A program made the position numbers and the translations under genes. A model generated the notes under the pieces. That model saw nothing but the letters and a program-made list of their open reading frames with translations. It searched no databases and had not been told where the DNA came from. 64,000 nt of DNA from Cladorhizidae sp. MBARI D1340-BT2 (Eukaryota > Porifera > Demospongiae > Poecilosclerida > Cladorhizidae): positions 27,290,168 to 27,354,167 of the forward strand of contig JAQNBH010000014.1 of NCBI GenBank assembly GCA_028752905.1, written 5' to 3'. Shown here in pieces: positions 60,411-64,000 of this stretch (positions are counted from its first letter, which is position 1; each line of letters starts with the position of its first letter).

Positions 60411-60985
60411 CAGGGTTTCATACAGGATTTTTGGTTGGGGGGGGTGGGGGGGGTGAGAAAAGTATCCAGCTTAGCATCGCCCATTTTTCGCATGCTATAC
60501 TATGTAGCTGGAAAGTGTTAGCCACTGATTATCTGTGGGTATGGCTTACATTTGCCACATTCAGTCACTTGCTAAAACTTTTGGTGATATTATAATATGT
60601 TGTTGATTGGCTTGTGGGTACATGATTGGCTTGTGGGGACATGTTTGTGTGTTTGTGTGCAGCAGGATAGTTTATGATTGTGTTATGAATGCTTTAGTGG
60701 ATATGTTTGTGTGTTTGTGCCTGAAAGTTGTGATTGTGTTGTGAATGTGCTGGTGATTGGTATTGATTGATTGTATGGCTATCATTAATACTTTGTTGAT
60801 GTGTGCATATAATCATCGGATCTCTTACTACTTTACACGATCCAAATAAGGCAATGGTGCTTCTCTTGTACTTGTGATCACGTCAGGTAGTCAGTTCCCT
60901 GACAAACAAAGTATATACCCAAGTTTAATGTTGCTAAAGCAGGAAATCTAGAGTCTGCTACTGTGTCAACTCTTAAATAGTTCCA
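60411..60985 (+). mobile_element. hAT-2 remnant, truncated fourth copy
   Basis: Begins at the same CAGGGTTTCATACAGG terminus but is cut at 60,985, where the palindrome arm ends against another hAT terminus. The transposase C-terminus is missing. Confidence 0.66.
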
Positions 60986-61785
60986 GGGGCGGATCCAAGG
61001 GGGGGGGTTTAGGGGGTTTAAACCCCCCCCCCCCCTTCTTGCCAAGTAAAAAAAAAAAGGAAAAAGGGTAATAAAAATAAATTTAAATTGTAAAACTGAT
61101 GATGCCAACCTTTCGACTAAAATGCGCTGGTAAGAAATCTACCTTTCTAAAATATAAGTAAGGCTAAAATATAAGTAAGGTAAGCTTTTCAAACTGGAAT
61201 GGCAATGACTACAATATAACGGGAAGAAAAAAATTTCTACGAAGTTTTTAATGAACGTGCATGCGCAAACTCGAGCTCGCCACATGTCAACAGGCTTCAA
61301 TTGTAGTATATAGCTTGGTGTAAACTGGTCAAGAATACTGTGACAGTGAGCGAGTTTTGAGTCACCTCCCCAACTTACTTTCTGGGTCCGAGTCTCTCTT
61401 TTAAGTTGTATGGCCACCTCTCAAAAAAGTGAGGCAGCTATCCATTCCGGATTTCTTCAGGTAACATATTGACATTGACACTAGCCTATAATTAGGCCTG
61501 TACTAGAGGATAATGTTGATTGTCACGTTTGTGTTTGTAAGTCTACTAGGTTACTAGTTTATAATTATGTCATTGGGTCCTATAGCTAGTATTAAGTCTC
61601 GAAAACTAATCCTTTCAGCACCTGATTCGATATTATTATTATTCTGAACTTTTCAACCTGATGAAGTGTGTGGATTAATGTGATTTCCTTGCATGTAAAA
61701 GGTTTATGGACAGCCACCATGTACTGATGTGGCATATACAAGTAAATTAATTAACAGATGATCAAATTAATAATATGTGAGGTTC

Positions 61786-62096
61786 TGTTAGGGATTTGGG
61801 GAAGTTGCGGGATGAATGGATGAGGTAGAGGAAAAGATCATAGAAGATGCTTCATTCAGAATACAACTCAGCTGGTTCTGTCTGGGCCTCTATGGTGGCT
61901 CCCTTAAATAGGCTACCACCTGAGTCCCAGCCAGGACCTTATTTGGTAATATATGATACATGTACAGTTCACGTGATCTAGCTAATTATACATTCTAGTG
62001 GTTACTTCTCATGCTACTAGGTTATACCCTAATTAGGTAATGGTTCAGTTAGTCTGTTGTGGTCTGGGGTTCTCCATGGGTTGGGGATCCCCAACA
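61786..62096 (-). mobile_element. Solo LTR nested in the hAT complex
   Basis: 311 bp, TGTTAGGG at one end and CCCCAACA at the other, flanked by the exact 5-bp duplication GGTTC (61,781-61,785 and 62,097-62,101). The inner CTTAAATAGGCT and CAGCCAGGACCTTAT resemble the LTR relic at 6,165-6,512, so it belongs to a related family. The orientation is inferred from that match. Confidence 0.8.
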
Positions 62097-62607
62097 GGTT
62101 CCCGGGAGGTATTGTGAGTATGATTGATGTGCATGAAAATCGGACAGATGTAGTGAAATGAGTGAGGTATTTTAATCGAAGTGTGTTACGAAATAGTTCC
62201 ATAAATATGATAGTTCCATAAATATGTTGATAAATTCCGCTTCATGGTGAAGTTGTGTCTGTAGGAGGCAGGACATTCGAGGTTATGTTGAGAAGGGTCT
62301 GGGGACAAGATTTTGTATGTGTAGTAAGCTGTGAGTTGTCAGATTAAATGCCTAGAATTCTAGACCAGGCACCTAGTTCTGCCCGCTTGAGCTTCAAGGA
62401 GACGGAGTAGCAAAGGCTCGCTCAGCTTTGTTGTAACAGGACTGAAGTTGTGGTCACTTGTTCATGGAGGGATGTTTTGAACCTACAGGAGGCTCAGATT
62501 ACATTCCCAGAGCTTTGATATAATTCCTTGAGCACATGACTAAGATTATTAGCCACATTCCACAAGCACATGGAATTATGTAAAATGTACGCAGACGCTT
62601 TTCCCAA

Positions 62608-62978
62608 TGCGGAAATCAGTGGCAGATCCAGAAGTGGCTCGACTAAGTTTATTCAAGTTTCCTTTTAAATGTTTTACAAGCCAGGTATATAGCTCTATAC
62701 ACAAAAAAATCAAAATATTTTTAAGCCTTTCATGAGTTGTCTTTGATCCAATGCGACTAAAGGTTATTTGGGTGTGGATATTTTTTGGTCACACCCACAT
62801 TATTACCATGTTCCGTTTCTGTATCTTGAACCTGTAATAAAATATGAGCAGAGGAAATATTTTCTGTACCTTGGACCTGTAATAGAATATGAGAAGAGAA
62901 AATATTTTCTCATTATTATTCTAGCAAATGTTAGTATACTGTCAGCTCTTCTTTCGATTTTCTAGATCCGCCCCTGGA
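62608..62978. mobile_element. Possible 370-bp non-autonomous hAT (MITE)
   Basis: CAGTGGCAGATCCAGAA near 62,608 is an imperfect inverted match to the terminus at 62,978. Inside is a two-unit repeat of about 45 bp (62,820-62,910, core GAACCTGTAATAAAATATGA). Confidence 0.45.
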
Positions 62979-63014
62979 AAGAGACTGGTTTATGAGATAA
63001 TCAGCTAGGTATAT

Positions 63015-63384
63015 CAGTGTTGCCAACCGTCCCAGTGATGTCGCAGAATTTTCTATATGGCCGCTGCAGTCTCAAGCGTGTCTAGTTTAGTGCTCTTTGA
63101 CACTTATAGAACAACAAAAACAGTTCTAAAACACTTTTTTGCAGAGAAAAACTTCCGATATACAATATTGGCTCCAACATCTATGCCGACAACCTTTGAC
63201 CTTGTTTCAATCGGAAGTGTGGCTCCCATGTGGAACTTCCCAGCCATGCACGTTAGCTGGTAATTGCTTGCATTGCAAAATATTTTGCACGCATAACAGG
63301 TCATACATTTCGCGCGCATAACGGGTCAAACATTTTGCGTGTGTAACTGTCCCGGAATTAACTTGAGGAAAGTTGGCAACTCTG
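63015..63384. mobile_element. MITE with CAGTGTTGCCAAC termini
   Basis: 370 bp between CAGTGTTGCCAAC and GTTGGCAACTCTG, inverted termini with one mismatch. Inside, 63,278-63,350 has three imperfect 25-bp repeats on ATTTTGCACGCATAACAGGT. No transposase. I saw no clean target-site duplication. Confidence 0.7.
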
Positions 63385-63486
63385 AACATGTAGCTATTGA
63401 TTTAACCAGGACCTGACCAGTTATAATTAATCCAAATTGAATAGTGTACACAACATTTGATAATTCTGTCATAATTGAATTTGTAG

Positions 63487-64000
63487 GGTTAGGACAGCTT
63501 CTGATGATGGATCTTCTGATATTAGTTCTGCAAGGCAGCTTAGTAGTCCAGAAGACCTTGATGAAGGTACTTCATCACTGAGTACTTGCGAAGCTTCACT
63601 CACTAATACCTATCTTGCTGAAATTACTGATGCTGTAAACATTCCTCCTCTTTCCTATGACATTGGGGTCCTTGCTTCTGGGCTGGTGAAAGTCAGTTCA
63701 ATCTCAGATACCGACAAGTATAACTACCTTACACACGAGTATCAAGGAACTGACTTCGCTACTTATGAAGTGATAAAGAAAGGAAAACGAATTCCACTTT
63801 CATTCCAGTCTTCGTGGTTGAAAGAATTTGAGTGGCTGGCATATTCGCCATCCCAGGGTGGCGGGTACTGTAAGTACTGTGTACTGTTTGCTGAGCCAAG
63901 TGGAAAAATAGTGCTTTTGGGTTCTCTAGTAAAAAGATCTTTCCAAAACTTTAGCAAGGCTAAAGGCAAGGATGGATATCTTACTACCCACGGTGATTTC
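63487..64000 (+). CDS. TTF zinc-finger / hAT transposase-like protein, 5' part, runs off the window
   Basis: Open in one frame from the AG at 63,486 to the window end, about 171 codons with no stop. A Ser/Asp-rich leader (residues 1-60) is followed by RIPLSFQSSWLKEFEWLAYS and GGGYCKYCVLFAEPSG, then FQNFSKAKGKDGYLTTHGDF. This is the typical order of the TTF-type zinc finger found at the N-terminus of ZMYM1-like hAT transposases and domesticated relatives. The start is not defined: ATTTGTAG/G looks like a splice acceptor. Unlike hAT-1 and hAT-2 it has no visible lesion, so it may be a young transposon or a host gene. Confidence 0.72.

Larger units (their letters stand above)
38825..60985 (-). 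repeat. Right arm of the palindrome (copy C and inverted flank)
   Basis: Inverted copy of 12,397-34,771. The part 38,825-53,386 corresponds to copy B, 53,386-59,160 to 14,390-20,274, and 59,163-60,985 to 12,397-14,390. Differences from the left arm include a non-LTR retrotransposon fragment (39,192-39,752), a 1.4-kb deletion over KAR exons 2-4 (near 56,935), an expanded minisatellite (54,262-54,970) and an extra block of about 0.8 kb (57,812-58,620). The mix of substitutions and indels argues against a simple hairpin read artefact. Confidence 0.92.
60984..62978. mobile_element. hAT-type insertion complex at the palindrome boundary
   Basis: Left end CAGGGGCGGATCCAAGG and right end TCTAGATCCGCCCCTG are inverted, hAT-like termini. 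No clear 8-bp duplication flanks them: AATAGTTC on the left, GAAAGAGA on the right. The interior has no transposase frame, but contains a solo LTR at 61,786 and a third similar terminus at 62,608. The sequence outside the right end is unrelated to the duplication unit. Confidence 0.65.

Noticed and set aside
1..64000. tRNA and rRNA genes
   Set aside because: I saw no cloverleaf with the expected box motifs and no rRNA-like stretch, but a covariance search was not possible here.

Overview
Eukaryotic, almost certainly invertebrate animal nuclear DNA. The sequence is AT-rich, genes have many small exons with GT/AG splice sites, and the proteins that can be recognised are animal-like: a very-long-chain 3-oxoacyl-CoA reductase (HSD17B12/KAR family) and a thiopurine S-methyltransferase (TPMT). 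A sponge or similar early-branching animal is plausible, but nothing here proves it. There are no bacterial operons, CRISPR arrays or prophage.

The window is dominated by one segmental duplication of about 20.27 kb. In + orientation a unit reads: KAR gene (11 exons), a decayed LTR-retrotransposon 3' end, a dead hAT transposon (hAT-1), then an intronless TPMT gene and a second hAT remnant (hAT-2) enclosed by long inverted repeats. Position 1 corresponds to 20,275, so 1-14,381 (copy A) and 20,275-34,771 (copy B) are direct repeats. The whole of 12,397-34,771 is then mirrored by 38,825-60,985 (right arm, copy C), giving an imperfect palindrome with arms of about 22 kb. Its spacer holds a young 3.86-kb LTR retrotransposon (34,772-38,632, target-site duplication GTTGG, LTRs identical by eye) and a 150-bp fragment copied from a KAR intron.

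Gene state differs between copies. KAR copy B can be assembled from exon 1 (14,861) to stop (25,818) as a 319-aa protein with matching phases at every junction. Copy A runs off the left edge and has a one-base deletion in its second-last exon. Copy C keeps exon 1 and exons 5-11 but has lost exons 2-4, which carry the membrane segment and the cofactor-binding TGxxxGxG. TPMT is intact in copies B (minus strand) and C (plus strand) and has a TGG-to-TAG stop in copy A.

Right of the palindrome (60,984-64,000) lies a nest of hAT termini, a solo LTR with a 5-bp target-site duplication, a 370-bp MITE, and the uninterrupted start of a TTF-zinc-finger hAT transposase-like reading frame that leaves the window. 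KAR acts in fatty-acid elongation and TPMT in small-molecule methylation; their adjacency looks like a by-product of duplication rather than a pathway. The most unusual points are the palindrome, the TPMT gene held between long inverted repeats, and a Gypsy-type element whose integrase lies upstream of its reverse transcriptase/RNase H.
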